Positions 16,403 through 25,453 of a stretch of DNA of 64,000 nucleotides are shown here, in pieces; the first letter of the stretch is position 1, and the number at the start of each line of letters is the position of its first letter. Where the stretch lies: the NCBI RefSeq assembly GCF_000971395.1, contig NZ_BBME01000010.1, forward strand, positions 62,001 through 126,000, written 5' to 3'. Under the pieces are notes generated by a model. The model had not been told where the DNA came from and made no database searches. It was given only the letters and a program-made list of their open reading frames with translations. This stretch comes from Demequina iriomotensis (GTDB taxonomy: Bacteria; Actinomycetota; Actinomycetes; Actinomycetales; Demequinaceae). A program made the position numbers and the translations under genes.

Positions 16403-16462
16403 GGCGATGAGTCTAGGCGCGGCGACCGACAGCGCCCACCGCGTGTCGCGGCGCGCGGAGCA

Positions 16463-17461
16463 TCACCCCTGATCCCGGATGTACGGATACGGCCACATGT
16501 CCTGCGCCAGGTAGAGGCGGTCCTCGTCGCGGTGGTCGGGGAACTCCGCACCGGTGCCCATCACGAGAGCGAACTCCTCCGGGTCGTCGATGAACTCCTG
16601 ACCGGACAGCGCCCCGGCCGGGCAGTACCAGAAGCTCGTGCCGCCTTGCGGAGGGTAGGACGATGCGGTGCCCGCCCAGCACTCGCCCATGTCCGCAGGC
16701 ACGGCGTAGTCGGCGGCGGCGAGACCGCGCGGGTCGTCGATCGCGCCGACGTAGACGTAGGCGCCGTCGGGCGGCCCGACCATGGGCAGGACCACCTCGA
16801 CGCACTCCTCGCCGAACTGCTCCGGGGACGTCGGGCACCAGCGTCCGTCGACGTCCACGAGGCTCGCCTCGTCGTCCCCCGGCGGGTTCTCCGGCTCGGC
16901 GGATCTCAGGTACGGCGGGATCTCGCACAGGCCCTCCGTGATCCAGAGCCGGTCGCGATCCGTGTAGTCGGGGATCTCCATCGGCGCGCACTCGGCCATG
17001 TACTCGCCGGGATCGGCGGCGCCTGCCGGGCAGTAGCGGAAGGTGACGTTGATCGTGAGCGGGTAGTGGTCGATCTTGCCGGCCCAGCAGTCGCCCGAGT
17101 TCGCGGGGAAGGCGTAGTCGTCGACGCCGTAGGCACGCGGATCGGCTTCGAGGTCGGTGAACACGTACTGGACGGCATCGGCATAATCCTCGAACACGAC
17201 CGTCGGCAGGTCGACCACGACGCACCCGAACTGCACCTGCGTCCCCTCGTCGGGGATGCACCAGTACCCGTTCGCATCGGCGAAGGACGGTTCCGCCGCC
17301 GGCGGCGACGATGCGTCCGCGACCGGCGACGCCGACATGGCGGGCGGCGATCCGGTCTCCAGCGCATCGGCCGTGGTCGCCGGGGAGCACCCCGCGAGCG
17401 CCATCAGCGTGCCGACCGCGACCGCCGCGCGCGCCGGCAGAGATCCGTGGTTCGCACCCAT
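16463..17461 (-). CDS. lipoprotein with two copies of a cysteine-containing domain
   Basis: 332 aa. The signal peptide ends in the lipobox LAGC (Cys25), followed by a Ser/Ala/Pro/Asp-rich linker to about residue 60. Two ~115-residue repeats then follow. Each starts G-Y/R-W-C-x-P, contains DDPRGL- or ADPRAYG-type and YAxPAxxGxCWAG segments, an F-x-YCPAGA motif and a final D-R/E-D-RL-W/Y. The conserved cysteines suggest disulfides, in line with an extracytoplasmic location. I do not recognise the family. It is encoded 60 nt upstream of dnaE on the same strand and divergent from hrpA. Confidence 0.8.
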   Translation of the reverse strand: MGANHGSLPARAAVAVGTLMALAGCSPATTADALETGSPPAMSASPVADASSPPAAEPSFADANGYWCIPDEGTQVQFGCVVVDLPTVVFEDYADAVQYVFTDLEADPRAYGVDDYAFPANSGDCWAGKIDHYPLTINVTFRYCPAGAADPGEYMAECAPMEIPDYTDRDRLWITEGLCEIPPYLRSAEPENPPGDDEASLVDVDGRWCPTSPEQFGEECVEVVLPMVGPPDGAYVYVGAIDDPRGLAAADYAVPADMGECWAGTASSYPPQGGTSFWYCPAGALSGQEFIDDPEEFALVMGTGAEFPDHRDEDRLYLAQDMWPYPYIRDQG

Positions 17462-17631
17462 GACCCCGCCCCCCGGGACGTCATGGCGGGCTCGGTGCCC
17501 GCGCCACGATCACCGTACGTCCGCGTCGCGGCGAGGGCCAGGATCGCGGGCCGAGACGCACGAATCAGCCGCCGGAGCGGCGCGAGCCCCGCGCGACCCG
17601 CGGTGTCACCCGCGCCTGGAACAATGTCCCG

Positions 17632-20600
17632 GTGAGTGCGGACAGGCGACCGAGGCGCGGCAGAGGGAGACGGGACGATGCGCATCGTCCCCGGGTGAGC
17701 ACGCGCGCCCTCGAGGCGGCCGCCGCGCGGCGCGCGGCCGTCGAGGTGCCCGCGATCGCGTACCCCGCGCAGCTGCCGGTGTCCGCCCGGCGCGAGGAGA
17801 TCGCCGCCGCGATCCGCGACCACCAGGTGGTGATCGTCGCCGGCGAGACCGGCTCGGGCAAGACCACCCAGCTGCCCAAGATCTGCCTCGAGCTCGGCCG
17901 CGGCCGCGCCGGCCAGATCGGCCACACGCAGCCGCGCCGCATCGCCGCGCGATCCGTCGCGGAGCGCATCGCCGAGGAGCTGGGCACGGAGCTCGGCGGC
18001 ATCGTCGGCTACCAGGTCCGCTTCACCGACCAGAGCTCCGAGGACACGCTTGTCAAGGTCATGACGGACGGCATCCTGCTCGCCCAGATCCAGCGCGACC
18101 CCGACCTGCTCGCGTACGACACCCTCATCATCGACGAGGCCCACGAGCGCAGCCTCAACATCGACTTCCTGCTCGGCTACCTCACCAACCTGCTCCCCCG
18201 CCGCCCCGACCTCAAGATCGTCATCACGTCCGCGACCATCGATTCGCAGCGCTTCGCCCGGCACTTCGGGCCCGGCGGCCCGCATCCCGAGGACGCGGAC
18301 GATGCGCCCACGGCCCCCGTGGTCGAGGTCACCGGACGCACCTTCCCCGTCGAGATCCTCTACCGACCCCTCGAGGGCGCGGCCAAGGGCGAGGAGAAGG
18401 ACCTGGTCACCGGCATCGTCGACGCGTGCGACGAGCTCATGACCTGGGGCGACGGCGACATCCTGGTCTTCCTCTCGGGCGAGCGCGAGATCCGCGACGC
18501 CGCCGACGGCCTCGACGCGCACCTGGGCGACCGCGCGCGCGACCCGCGCCACCCGCGCCGCGTCGAGATCCTGCCGCTCTACAGCCGCCTGTCGGCCGCG
18601 GACCAGCACCGCGTGTTCGAGCGTCACGCCGCCCGCCGCATCGTGCTCGCGACCAACGTCGCCGAGACATCCCTCACCGTGCCCGGCATCCACTACGTGG
18701 TGGACCCCGGCACCGCGCGCATCTCGCGGTACTCCAAGGCCACCAAGGTCCAGCGCCTCCCCATCGAGCCGATCTCGCAGGCGAGCGCACGCCAGCGCTC
18801 CGGCCGCGCAGGCCGCCTCGCGGACGGCATCGCGATCCGCCTGTACTCCGAGGAGGACTTCGAGTCGCGGCCCGCGTTCACGGAGCCGGAGATCCTGCGC
18901 ACCTCGCTCGCGAGCGTGCTGCTGCAGATGATCTCGGTGGGCGTGGTCGAGTCCCCCGAGGACGTGGCGCGCTTCCCCTTCGTGGAGCCACCGGACACCC
19001 GCGCGATCCGCGACGGCGTGCAGCTGCTCGCGGAGCTGGGCGCGATCGCGACGCGCGACGGGCGCACCGTGCTGACCGAGACGGGCCGCAAGCTCGCGCG
19101 CCTGCCCATCGACCCTCGTCAGGCGCGGATGATCGTGGAGGGCGCGCGTCACGGCGTGGCCCGCGAGGTGGCCGTGATCGCGGCCGCGCTGTCCATCCAG
19201 GACCCGCGCGAGCGCCCCACCGAGAGGCGCGAGGAGGCAGACCTCCTGCATCGTCGCTTCGCGGATCCCACCTCCGACCTCCTCTCCTACCTCAACCTCT
19301 GGGAGCACGTCCGCGAGCGCCAGCACGCGCTGTCGGGCAACCAGTTCCGGCGCCTCGCCAAGTCCGAGCACCTCAACTTCCTGCGCGTGCGCGAGTGGCA
19401 GGACCTGGTCCAGCAGCTGCGCGACGCGGCGAAGGCGATCGACATCGAGATGGCGTACCGGAAGCCTGCGCCCGTGGACGATGCGGAGGGCACCGGCGCC
19501 CTCAGGCACGTGTGGGACGACGACGGCATCCACCGCAGCATCCTCGCGGGCCTGCTGTCGCAGATCGGCGCACAGGACGTGCTGCAGCTCAAGGCGAGCT
19601 CGTTCACCCATCTCAAGGGCGAGGCCCGCGCGAAGGAGATGCGGCGCGCGAGGAAGCGCGCGTCGAACGAGTTCATCGGCGCGCGCGGCATCCGCTTCGC
19701 GATCAACCCCGGCTCGCCGCTGTCGAAGAAGCCGCCCGAGTTCGTCATGGCGGCCGAGCTGGTGGAGACCAGCCGGCTGTGGGCGCGCGACGTCGCCCGG
19801 ATCGACCCCGCCTGGGTCGAGGAGCTCGCGGGCGACCTCGCCAAGCGGACCTACTCGGAGCCGCACTGGTCGTCGAAGCGCGGCGCCGCGATGGCGACCG
19901 AGAAGGTGCTGCTCTACGGCGTGCCCGTGGTCGCGGACCGCCCCGTCCTGTGGGCGAAGGTGAACCGCGAGGACGCCCGCGACCTCTTCATCCGGCACGC
20001 CCTGGTGCAGGGCGAGTGGACCACGCACCACGGCTTCTGGCGCCGCAACCAGCGGGTGCTGGAGCAGGCGGCCGAGGTCGAGGCGCGCGCACGTACGCGC
20101 GGCGTCATCGCGGACGAGGAGACGCTGGTCGCGTTCTACGACGCCCGCCTGCCCGAGTCGATCGTGTCCGCACGGCACTTCGACCGGTGGTGGCAGGGCG
20201 CGCGCCGTGAGGACCCCGAGCTCCTCACCCTCACGCTCGACGAGCTGGTCCCCGAGCATGCCGCGATCGATCCGAGACTCTTCCCCGAGCGCTGGCCCCA
20301 GCTCGACCTCGAGCTGCCTCTCACCTACCAGTTCGAGCCCGGCACCGCCGCGGACGGCGTGACCGTCCACGTCCCCGTGGGCGTCCTCCCGCGCGTCGTC
20401 GAGGCCGGCTTCGACTGGCTGGTCCCAGGCATGCTCCCCGAGCTCGTCACCGCGACCATCCGCGCGCTGCCCAAGACGGTCCGTCGCCTGCTGGTGCCCG
20501 CGCCCGACGCCGCCCGGGACATCGTCGCGTGGATGCAGGACCACCTGCCCGCGTGGGAGGACGTGGTGCGCGCGGGCGACATGGCCGAACCGTTCCGCGA

Positions 20601-21819
20601 CGCCTTCACGCGCGCCGTGCTGGCCCTCCGAGACGTCGAGGTCCCGGACGATGCCTGGGACGGCCTCGCGGAGCGCCTGCCCGCTCACCTGCGCATGACC
20701 TTCCGCGTGGTCGAGCCCACGGGGCGCGGGCAGCGGATCCTCGACGAGTCCCACGACCTGCTGGTGCTGCAGCGCACGCTCGCGCCGAAGGCCGAGGCCG
20801 CCGTGCGGACCGCCGTCCAGCGCGCGGCCGATGCCGCCGCCGGCGGCAAGGGACGTGGGGACGATGCGGCGCATACGGCCGCGGCGGCCGTCGCCCGCGC
20901 GTCCGACGCGCCGCGCCCCACGAGCGCAGCGGTCGCCGAGGTCGACCCGCTCACCGCCTGGCCGAGCCTCGACCGGCTACCCTCCGAGGTCGAGGGCGCC
21001 GTGCACGGCGTGGTCGCACGCGGGTACCCGGCGATCGTCGAGGAGCGCAAGGGCGGGGTGCGAGCCGCGCTGCGGGTGCTCGCGGACGTCTCCGAACGCG
21101 ACGCCGCGCACGCGCGTGGCGTCCGCCGCCTGCTGCTGACCGAGGTGGGGCTGCCGGTCAAGCGGGTCACCACCCGGTGGAGCCCGGCGGAGTCGCTCGC
21201 GCTCGGGGCGTCCCCCTACCGCAGCACCGAGGCGCTGGTGGACGACCTTCAGCTGGCGGCCGTCACGCGCCTCGTGCCGGACGCCGGCGCGGTGCGCGAC
21301 CGCGCGGCGTACGAGGCGCTCCGCGGCCACGTCAAGGACCACCTCGAGGACGCCGTGCTCGATGTCGCGCGCGAGGCCGCCGCTGCCCTCACCGCCGCAC
21401 GCGAGCTCGACGTCGCGGTGCGCGGCGCGACCTCGCTCGCGCTCCTGTCGACGCTCCAGCAGCTGCGCGAGCAGTCCGCCGCCCTGGTCGCGGACGGCTT
21501 CGTCCGCACCACGCCCGCCGATCGCCTGCCTCACCTGGCGCGCTACCTCAAGGCCGCCGCCCATCGTCTGGAGAAGGCGCAAGCGGACCCCCACAAGGAC
21601 GCGCAGCTCGCCTGGCAGGTGGCCCAGGCGAGCGAGGCGTATGAGACCGTCCGGGCCGCGCACGCGAAGGGACGGACGTCCCTCGAGACCGCGGCAGCGC
21701 TCGAGTCCGTCCGATGGATGCTCGAGGAGCTGCGCGTTTCCCTCTTCGCCCAGCGGCTCGGCACCGACGGGCCGATCAGCGAGCAGCGCATCCGTAAGGC
21801 GCTCGCCGCGATCGGATAG
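17632..21819 (+). CDS. hrpA: HrpA-type DEAH-box ATP-dependent RNA helicase
   Basis: 1395 aa, in the normal HrpA range (1280-1400). Motifs are GETGSGKTTQ (71-80), IDEAHERS (~167), SATIDS and QRSGRAGR, then the helicase-associated HA2/OB and DUF3418 regions. HrpA processes mRNA and rescues stalled ribosomes in other bacteria. The start shown is GTG 17632; a second in-frame GTG at 17695 (VSTRALEAAAARR) is equally plausible. The 21 codons between them are basic and include a perfect 20-bp palindrome, which would be leader sequence if 17695 is used. It is transcribed divergently from the duplicated-domain lipoprotein and followed 10 nt later by a hydrolase-like gene. Confidence 0.93.
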   Translation: MSADRRPRRGRGRRDDAHRPRVSTRALEAAAARRAAVEVPAIAYPAQLPVSARREEIAAAIRDHQVVIVAGETGSGKTTQLPKICLELGRGRAGQIGHTQPRRIAARSVAERIAEELGTELGGIVGYQVRFTDQSSEDTLVKVMTDGILLAQIQRDPDLLAYDTLIIDEAHERSLNIDFLLGYLTNLLPRRPDLKIVITSATIDSQRFARHFGPGGPHPEDADDAPTAPVVEVTGRTFPVEILYRPLEGAAKGEEKDLVTGIVDACDELMTWGDGDILVFLSGEREIRDAADGLDAHLGDRARDPRHPRRVEILPLYSRLSAADQHRVFERHAARRIVLATNVAETSLTVPGIHYVVDPGTARISRYSKATKVQRLPIEPISQASARQRSGRAGRLADGIAIRLYSEEDFESRPAFTEPEILRTSLASVLLQMISVGVVESPEDVARFPFVEPPDTRAIRDGVQLLAELGAIATRDGRTVLTETGRKLARLPIDPRQARMIVEGARHGVAREVAVIAAALSIQDPRERPTERREEADLLHRRFADPTSDLLSYLNLWEHVRERQHALSGNQFRRLAKSEHLNFLRVREWQDLVQQLRDAAKAIDIEMAYRKPAPVDDAEGTGALRHVWDDDGIHRSILAGLLSQIGAQDVLQLKASSFTHLKGEARAKEMRRARKRASNEFIGARGIRFAINPGSPLSKKPPEFVMAAELVETSRLWARDVARIDPAWVEELAGDLAKRTYSEPHWSSKRGAAMATEKVLLYGVPVVADRPVLWAKVNREDARDLFIRHALVQGEWTTHHGFWRRNQRVLEQAAEVEARARTRGVIADEETLVAFYDARLPESIVSARHFDRWWQGARREDPELLTLTLDELVPEHAAIDPRLFPERWPQLDLELPLTYQFEPGTAADGVTVHVPVGVLPRVVEAGFDWLVPGMLPELVTATIRALPKTVRRLLVPAPDAARDIVAWMQDHLPAWEDVVRAGDMAEPFRDAFTRAVLALRDVEVPDDAWDGLAERLPAHLRMTFRVVEPTGRGQRILDESHDLLVLQRTLAPKAEAAVRTAVQRAADAAAGGKGRGDDAAHTAAAAVARASDAPRPTSAAVAEVDPLTAWPSLDRLPSEVEGAVHGVVARGYPAIVEERKGGVRAALRVLADVSERDAAHARGVRRLLLTEVGLPVKRVTTRWSPAESLALGASPYRSTEALVDDLQLAAVTRLVPDAGAVRDRAAYEALRGHVKDHLEDAVLDVAREAAAALTAARELDVAVRGATSLALLSTLQQLREQSAALVADGFVRTTPADRLPHLARYLKAAAHRLEKAQADPHKDAQLAWQVAQASEAYETVRAAHAKGRTSLETAAALESVRWMLEELRVSLFAQRLGTDGPISEQRIRKALAAIG
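17672..17691. repeat. perfect 20-bp palindrome in the 5' end of hrpA
   Basis: GGGACGATGCGCATCGTCCC reads identically on both strands. It is two head-to-head copies of the octamer GACGATGC that recurs across the window. It lies 40-60 nt after the GTG at 17632 and just before the alternative GTG at 17695, so it could be coding, an operator or both. Confidence 0.75.
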
Positions 21820-21829
21820 CGTTCCTGCC

Positions 21830-22801
21830 ATGACCGAGCCCTCGACCTCCGACGCCCCCCGCACCTCGCCCGCGTGGGAGGCGTGGAGCATCCGCGGCGT
21901 CGCGATGCTCGCGCTGGCCGTCGCCCTGCTGCTCGCGATCATCGCGTGGGGTGGCGTGGTCCACGGGCATCCCGCCTACGCGATCCTGCTCGGCCTGACG
22001 GTCGTGCTCGCGGCGCTCACCCTCTGGCGCTGGCGGCACGCCCGGCGCGCGGGCGGCGCGGGCCTCCTGGTGCTGCGGGTCGCGGGCGTCCTCGGCGGCG
22101 TGGCCTGGGTCGCGCTGCTCGCGTGGCTCCGACCCTTCACCGCGACCGAGCCCGCCCTCACGGCCATGGCGTCGGACGATGCGGTGACGGTCACGGAGAC
22201 CGCGACCCGGATCGTCATGGAGCCCACGGGAGAAGCGAGCGACGTCGCGCTCGCGTTCCAGCCGGGCGCGCGCGTGGATGCGCGCGCGTACGCGGCCGTG
22301 CTCCGCCCCCTCGCGGAGGCGGGCCACCCCGTGGTCATCACCAAGCAGCCGCTCGGGATCGCGTTCCTCGCGATGGGCGGCTACGAGCAGGCGAAGGACG
22401 CCGTGCCGGGCGCCGGCTCCTGGGTGGTCGGCGGCCACTCGCTCGGCGGCACGGTCGCCGCGATCGAGGCGGACACGGCCTATCCGACGGACCAGGCCGC
22501 GCCCGCGGGGCTGCTCCTGTACGGCTCGTACCCCGCCGGCGACATCTCGGGCTTTCCGGGCGCGGTGCTGTCGATCTCGGGCTCCGAGGACGGCCTCGCG
22601 ACGCCCGCGGACATCGACGCCTCGCGCGAGAACCTGCCGGACGATGCGCTCTTCTGGGTGGTCGAGGGCGGCTCGCATGCTCAGTTCGGCGCCTACGGGT
22701 CCCAGCCCGGCGACGGCACGCCGGCCATCTCCGACGATGCGGCCCGCGAGCAGATCACCACGGCCAGCCTCGCGCTCCTCGACGGCCCGTTAGAGGACTG
22801 A
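21830..22801 (+). CDS. membrane-anchored alpha/beta-hydrolase-like protein
   Basis: 323 aa. Three hydrophobic segments fill the first ~105 residues (about 24-45, 51-66 and 78-100), then a soluble domain. GGHSLGG (about residues 200-206) is the nucleophile elbow of an alpha/beta hydrolase, and a late EGGSHAQFG could hold the catalytic His. This resembles the alpha/beta hydrolase 'YdeN/DUF-type' proteins of actinobacteria, with no defined substrate. The ATG at 21830 is 10 nt from the hrpA stop, so it is probably co-transcribed. It is followed by a convergent spacer with a tandem repeat. Confidence 0.82.
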   Translation: MTEPSTSDAPRTSPAWEAWSIRGVAMLALAVALLLAIIAWGGVVHGHPAYAILLGLTVVLAALTLWRWRHARRAGGAGLLVLRVAGVLGGVAWVALLAWLRPFTATEPALTAMASDDAVTVTETATRIVMEPTGEASDVALAFQPGARVDARAYAAVLRPLAEAGHPVVITKQPLGIAFLAMGGYEQAKDAVPGAGSWVVGGHSLGGTVAAIEADTAYPTDQAAPAGLLLYGSYPAGDISGFPGAVLSISGSEDGLATPADIDASRENLPDDALFWVVEGGSHAQFGAYGSQPGDGTPAISDDAAREQITTASLALLDGPLED

Positions 22802-22831
22802 GGCCCGCCGCGCCCACGTGGCCACCGCCCT

Positions 22832-22870
22832 CCCACCCGGACACTGCCAACCCACCCGGACACTGCCAAC
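22832..22870 (+). repeat. 19-bp direct tandem repeat in a convergent spacer
   Basis: CCCACCCGGACACTGCCAA occurs twice back to back (22832-22850 and 22851-22869). A related inverted sequence (GTTGAAAGTGTCAGCGGGG) lies near 22943-22961. The spacer separates the convergent hydrolase-like and GNAT genes, so it may take part in transcript ends. No good terminator stem was seen. Confidence 0.7.
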
Positions 22871-22952
22871 GGATCTCGCCGCGACACCCCGGGTTGTGAG
22901 CGGTCACGGGCCGCGACACGCCGCCCAACCGGGACCAACTCCGTTGAAAGTG

Positions 22953-23453
22953 TCAGCGGGGGGAGGGGGCGGTGAGGTCCTTGTAGGCGTCGTGATGCGG
23001 GATGCCCTCGTCGAGGTAGCCCTCGCCGTGCGCGACGTAGCCGAGCCGCGCGTAGAACGGCATCGCCTGGTCCTGCGCGCTGAGCTCGACCCGCACGCGG
23101 CCGTCCGCGCCGAAGCGCGCGAGCGCGGCGGACTCGAGCGCCAGCATGAGCGCGCGTCCCGCACCGGTGCCCCGCGCCGCCTCCGACACCGCGAGCCGGC
23201 CGATGTGCGGGTTCGCCGGATCCATGGCGCCGTGGTCGGCATGGAAGTCGTCCGTATGAGGCGCGAGCAGGCGTCCCGTGCCCAGCGCCGTGCCGTCGTC
23301 CGCGTACGCGACGACGTGGACGGTGCGCGGGTCGTCGTCCTGGGCGTCGCGCTCCATGTCGGCCGACACGCCCTGCTCGTCGACGAACACGGCGAAGCGC
23401 ACCCGCATCGCGTCCTCGAGCTGGTCCGGTGTGCGGACCTCCACCACCCGCAT
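22953..23453 (-). CDS. GNAT-family N-acetyltransferase
   Basis: 166 aa. Typical ElaA/GNAT features are VRFAVFVDEQGV near the N-terminus, the acetyl-CoA-binding loop RLAVSEAARGTGAGRALM (R-G-x-G-x-A) and the C-terminal MPFYARLGYVAHG. The substrate is not deducible. The ATG at 23453 overlaps the rluD stop as ATGA, so it is the last gene of the lspA-rluD unit. A longer reading frame upstream overlaps rluD and is not real. Confidence 0.9.
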   Translation of the reverse strand: MRVVEVRTPDQLEDAMRVRFAVFVDEQGVSADMERDAQDDDPRTVHVVAYADDGTALGTGRLLAPHTDDFHADHGAMDPANPHIGRLAVSEAARGTGAGRALMLALESAALARFGADGRVRVELSAQDQAMPFYARLGYVAHGEGYLDEGIPHHDAYKDLTAPSPR

Positions 23454-24370
23454 CAGCCGCGCAGCCGCGCGAGCGCCGTCGCGAGGTCCTCGGGGTACTG
23501 CGACGTCACCCGGACCTCGCCGCCGCGGACCGGGTGCTCGAAGGCGAGCTCGTGCGCATGCAGCCACTGCCGCGTCAGCCCGAGCCGCTTCGCGAGGACC
23601 GGATCCGCACCGTAGGTGAGGTCGCCGGCGAGCGGGTGGCGCATCGCCGTCATGTGCACGCGGATCTGGTGGGTGCGGCCCGTCTCGAGGTGGATCTCCA
23701 CGAGCGAGGCGCTCGGGAACATCTCCAGCACCTCGTAGTGGGTGACCGATGGCTTGCCGCCCTCGACCACCGCGAACTTCCAGTCCGAGCTCGGGTGGCG
23801 GCCGATGGGCGCGTCGATGGTGCCGGCGGTCGGGTCCAGGTGCCCCTGCGCGACGGCGTGATAGATCTTCTCGACCGTGCGCTCCTTGAAGGCGCGCTTG
23901 AGCACGGGGTACGCCGCGTCGGAGCGCGCGACCACCATGAGGCCCGAGGTGCCGACGTCGAGGCGATGGACGATGCCCTGGCGCTCGGCCGGACCCATGG
24001 TCGACAAACGGTAGCCGGCCGAGGCCAGCGCGCCCACCACCGACGGCCCGGTCCACCCCGGCGAGGGATGGGCGGCGACGCCGATGGGCTTGTCGACGAC
24101 GACGATGTCGTCGTCCTCGTACGCCACCGTCAGCCCGCCGGGGATCGCGGGCTCGGGCGCGGCAGCGCGCTCGTCGGGCAGGTCCACCGCGAGGATGCCG
24201 TCGGCCAGGCGATCGGAGCGTCCGACGGTGCGACCGTCCAGCGAGACGCCGCCGCCGTCGAGGATGTCGGCCACCTTGGTGCGCGACATCCCCAGCATGC
24301 GCGCGAGCGCGGCATCGGCCCGCTCCCCGACCAGCGCGTCGGGGACCGGCAGGTAGCGCGTGTCAGCCAC
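23453..24370 (-). CDS. rluD: 23S rRNA pseudouridine synthase RluD-type
   Basis: 305 aa. An N-terminal S4 RNA-binding domain (about 1-75) is followed by the RluA-family catalytic core with [10 protein letters not shown], in which Asp138 is catalytic, and a C-terminal GRTHQIRVH motif. RluD-type enzymes modify helix 69 of 23S rRNA. The GTG at 24370 was chosen because it overlaps the lspA stop by 8 nt. The earlier in-frame ATG at 24412 would add 14 residues unlike the family and lie inside lspA. The exact target uridines are inferred from the family. Confidence 0.93.
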   Translation of the reverse strand: MADTRYLPVPDALVGERADAALARMLGMSRTKVADILDGGGVSLDGRTVGRSDRLADGILAVDLPDERAAAPEPAIPGGLTVAYEDDDIVVVDKPIGVAAHPSPGWTGPSVVGALASAGYRLSTMGPAERQGIVHRLDVGTSGLMVVARSDAAYPVLKRAFKERTVEKIYHAVAQGHLDPTAGTIDAPIGRHPSSDWKFAVVEGGKPSVTHYEVLEMFPSASLVEIHLETGRTHQIRVHMTAMRHPLAGDLTYGADPVLAKRLGLTRQWLHAHELAFEHPVRGGEVRVTSQYPEDLATALARLRG

Positions 24371-24902
24371 GCGGGTCCGCCCCGTCGGGATGCGGCTGGG
24401 CGTCCGGCGCATCGTCGCCCTGCTCGCCCTCGGCGGGTGCGAGCACCGGCTTGGACAGGAGCCCGGCGATCACCAGGGCGATCGCCGCGCCGACGATCGC
24501 GATGTCCGCGACGTTGCCGATGAACTGGTCGCCGTAGTTGATCATGTCGACCACATGTCCTTGGCCGAACGACGGCTCGCGGAACAGGCGGTCGATGAGG
24601 TTGCCCACGGCGCCGCCGAGAGCGATGCCGAAGACCACCGCGGACCAGGTCGCCTGCGCTCGGCGTGCGTAGAACACGATGCCCGCGGTCACCAGCAGCG
24701 CGACGATGGTGAGGATCCACGTCGACTGGTGACCCAGGCTGAACGCGGCACCGGAGTTGCGGACCAGCTGGATCGACAGCAGGTTCCCGAGCAGCTCGTG
24801 CTTGTCACCGGGCGTGAGGGCGCGCAGCGCCCACACCTTGGTCGCCTGATCCGCGACCACCACACCCGCGGCGCACAGCCAGAAGGCAGGCCTCCAGGTC
24901 AA
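24363..24902 (-). CDS. lspA: lipoprotein signal peptidase LspA
   Basis: 179 aa integral membrane aspartyl protease that cleaves signal peptides of prolipoproteins, such as the several lipoproteins in this window. Four hydrophobic segments are present. The catalytic dyad Asps are in VVDMINYGD and [10 protein letters not shown], and NSGAAFS is the conserved NxGxAFS loop. The C-terminus has an acidic, Pro-rich tail. The start is a rare TTG at 24902 overlapping the stop of the upstream zinc-finger gene, implying coupled translation. No nearer ATG or GTG fits the family N-terminus. Confidence 0.92.
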   Translation of the reverse strand: MTWRPAFWLCAAGVVVADQATKVWALRALTPGDKHELLGNLLSIQLVRNSGAAFSLGHQSTWILTIVALLVTAGIVFYARRAQATWSAVVFGIALGGAVGNLIDRLFREPSFGQGHVVDMINYGDQFIGNVADIAIVGAAIALVIAGLLSKPVLAPAEGEQGDDAPDAQPHPDGADPRG

Positions 24903-25351
24903 CGGCGCTCCTCGCGCTGCTTGCACGTCACGCACAGGTTCGCGCGCGGGAACGCCATGAGGCGCGCCCGGCCGATCCCCTGCCCGCACGACTGGCACGC
25001 GCCGTAGCGCCCGTTCTTGATGCGGCGCAGCGCGTCGACGCTCTGCTCGAGCATGTCGCGGGTGTTGTTGACGATCGACATCTCCTGCTCGCGCTCGAGG
25101 GCGGTCGATCCCGCATCGGCCTGGTCGTCGCCCGCGCCCTCGGACGTGTGAAGCAGGTCGTCCAGCTCGTGCTCGGTGACGCCCAGCTCGGTGACGAGCC
25201 GCTCGACGTCGGCGTTGAGCACCTCGACGATCTGCCGGAGGTCCGCGATCTTCCAGGCGTCGTCGCCCTCGCGCACGGGAAGCTGCTTGGCGTCCGCCGG
25301 CTTCAGCTCGGCGGGGTCCACCACCACGATGGTCACATCGGTGCTGCTCAT
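24899..25351 (-). CDS. TraR/DksA-type C4 zinc-finger protein
   Basis: 150 aa. The C-terminus holds a four-cysteine zinc finger, CQSCGQG...NLCVTC, typical of DksA/TraR proteins that bind the RNA polymerase secondary channel. Upstream is a helical region (about 35-105) rich in Glu/Leu. In actinobacteria a gene of this type sits between divIVA and lspA. The ATG at 25351 has a GAGG ribosome site 7-8 nt upstream; an in-frame start at 25423 lies in the terminator region and is rejected. Direct regulatory activity is not proven for actinobacterial members. Confidence 0.88.
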   Translation of the reverse strand: MSSTDVTIVVVDPAELKPADAKQLPVREGDDAWKIADLRQIVEVLNADVERLVTELGVTEHELDDLLHTSEGAGDDQADAGSTALEREQEMSIVNNTRDMLEQSVDALRRIKNGRYGACQSCGQGIGRARLMAFPRANLCVTCKQREERR

Positions 25352-25407
25352 GATCGTCCTCGTCTCTGCCTGGTGAAAGGAGGGTAGTCCCCCGCGGGCG
25401 ACATAGC

Positions 25408-25442
25408 AAAGCGCCGCGCCCATCGGCGCGGCGCCCCGCTTT
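25408..25442 (-). terminator. strong hairpin terminator after divIVA
   Basis: A 10-bp perfect stem (GCGCCGCGCC at 25411-25420 with GGCGCGGCGC at 25425-25434) and a CATC loop lie just after the divIVA stop. On the minus strand it is followed by TTTGCTATG, a short T-rich end. It separates the divIVA transcript from the traR/lspA/rluD unit. Confidence 0.75.
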
Positions 25443-25453
25443 GTCCGTTTAGG

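Noticed and set aside
12194-17635. 1813-codon plus-strand open frame
   Set aside because: Antisense to hisD, dnaE and a lipoprotein, with low-complexity composition. dnaE on the other strand has complete polymerase motifs.
24370-24412. Earlier ATG start for rluD at 24412
   Set aside because: It would lie 50 nt inside lspA and add residues unlike the family, while GTG 24370 gives the normal 8-nt overlap.
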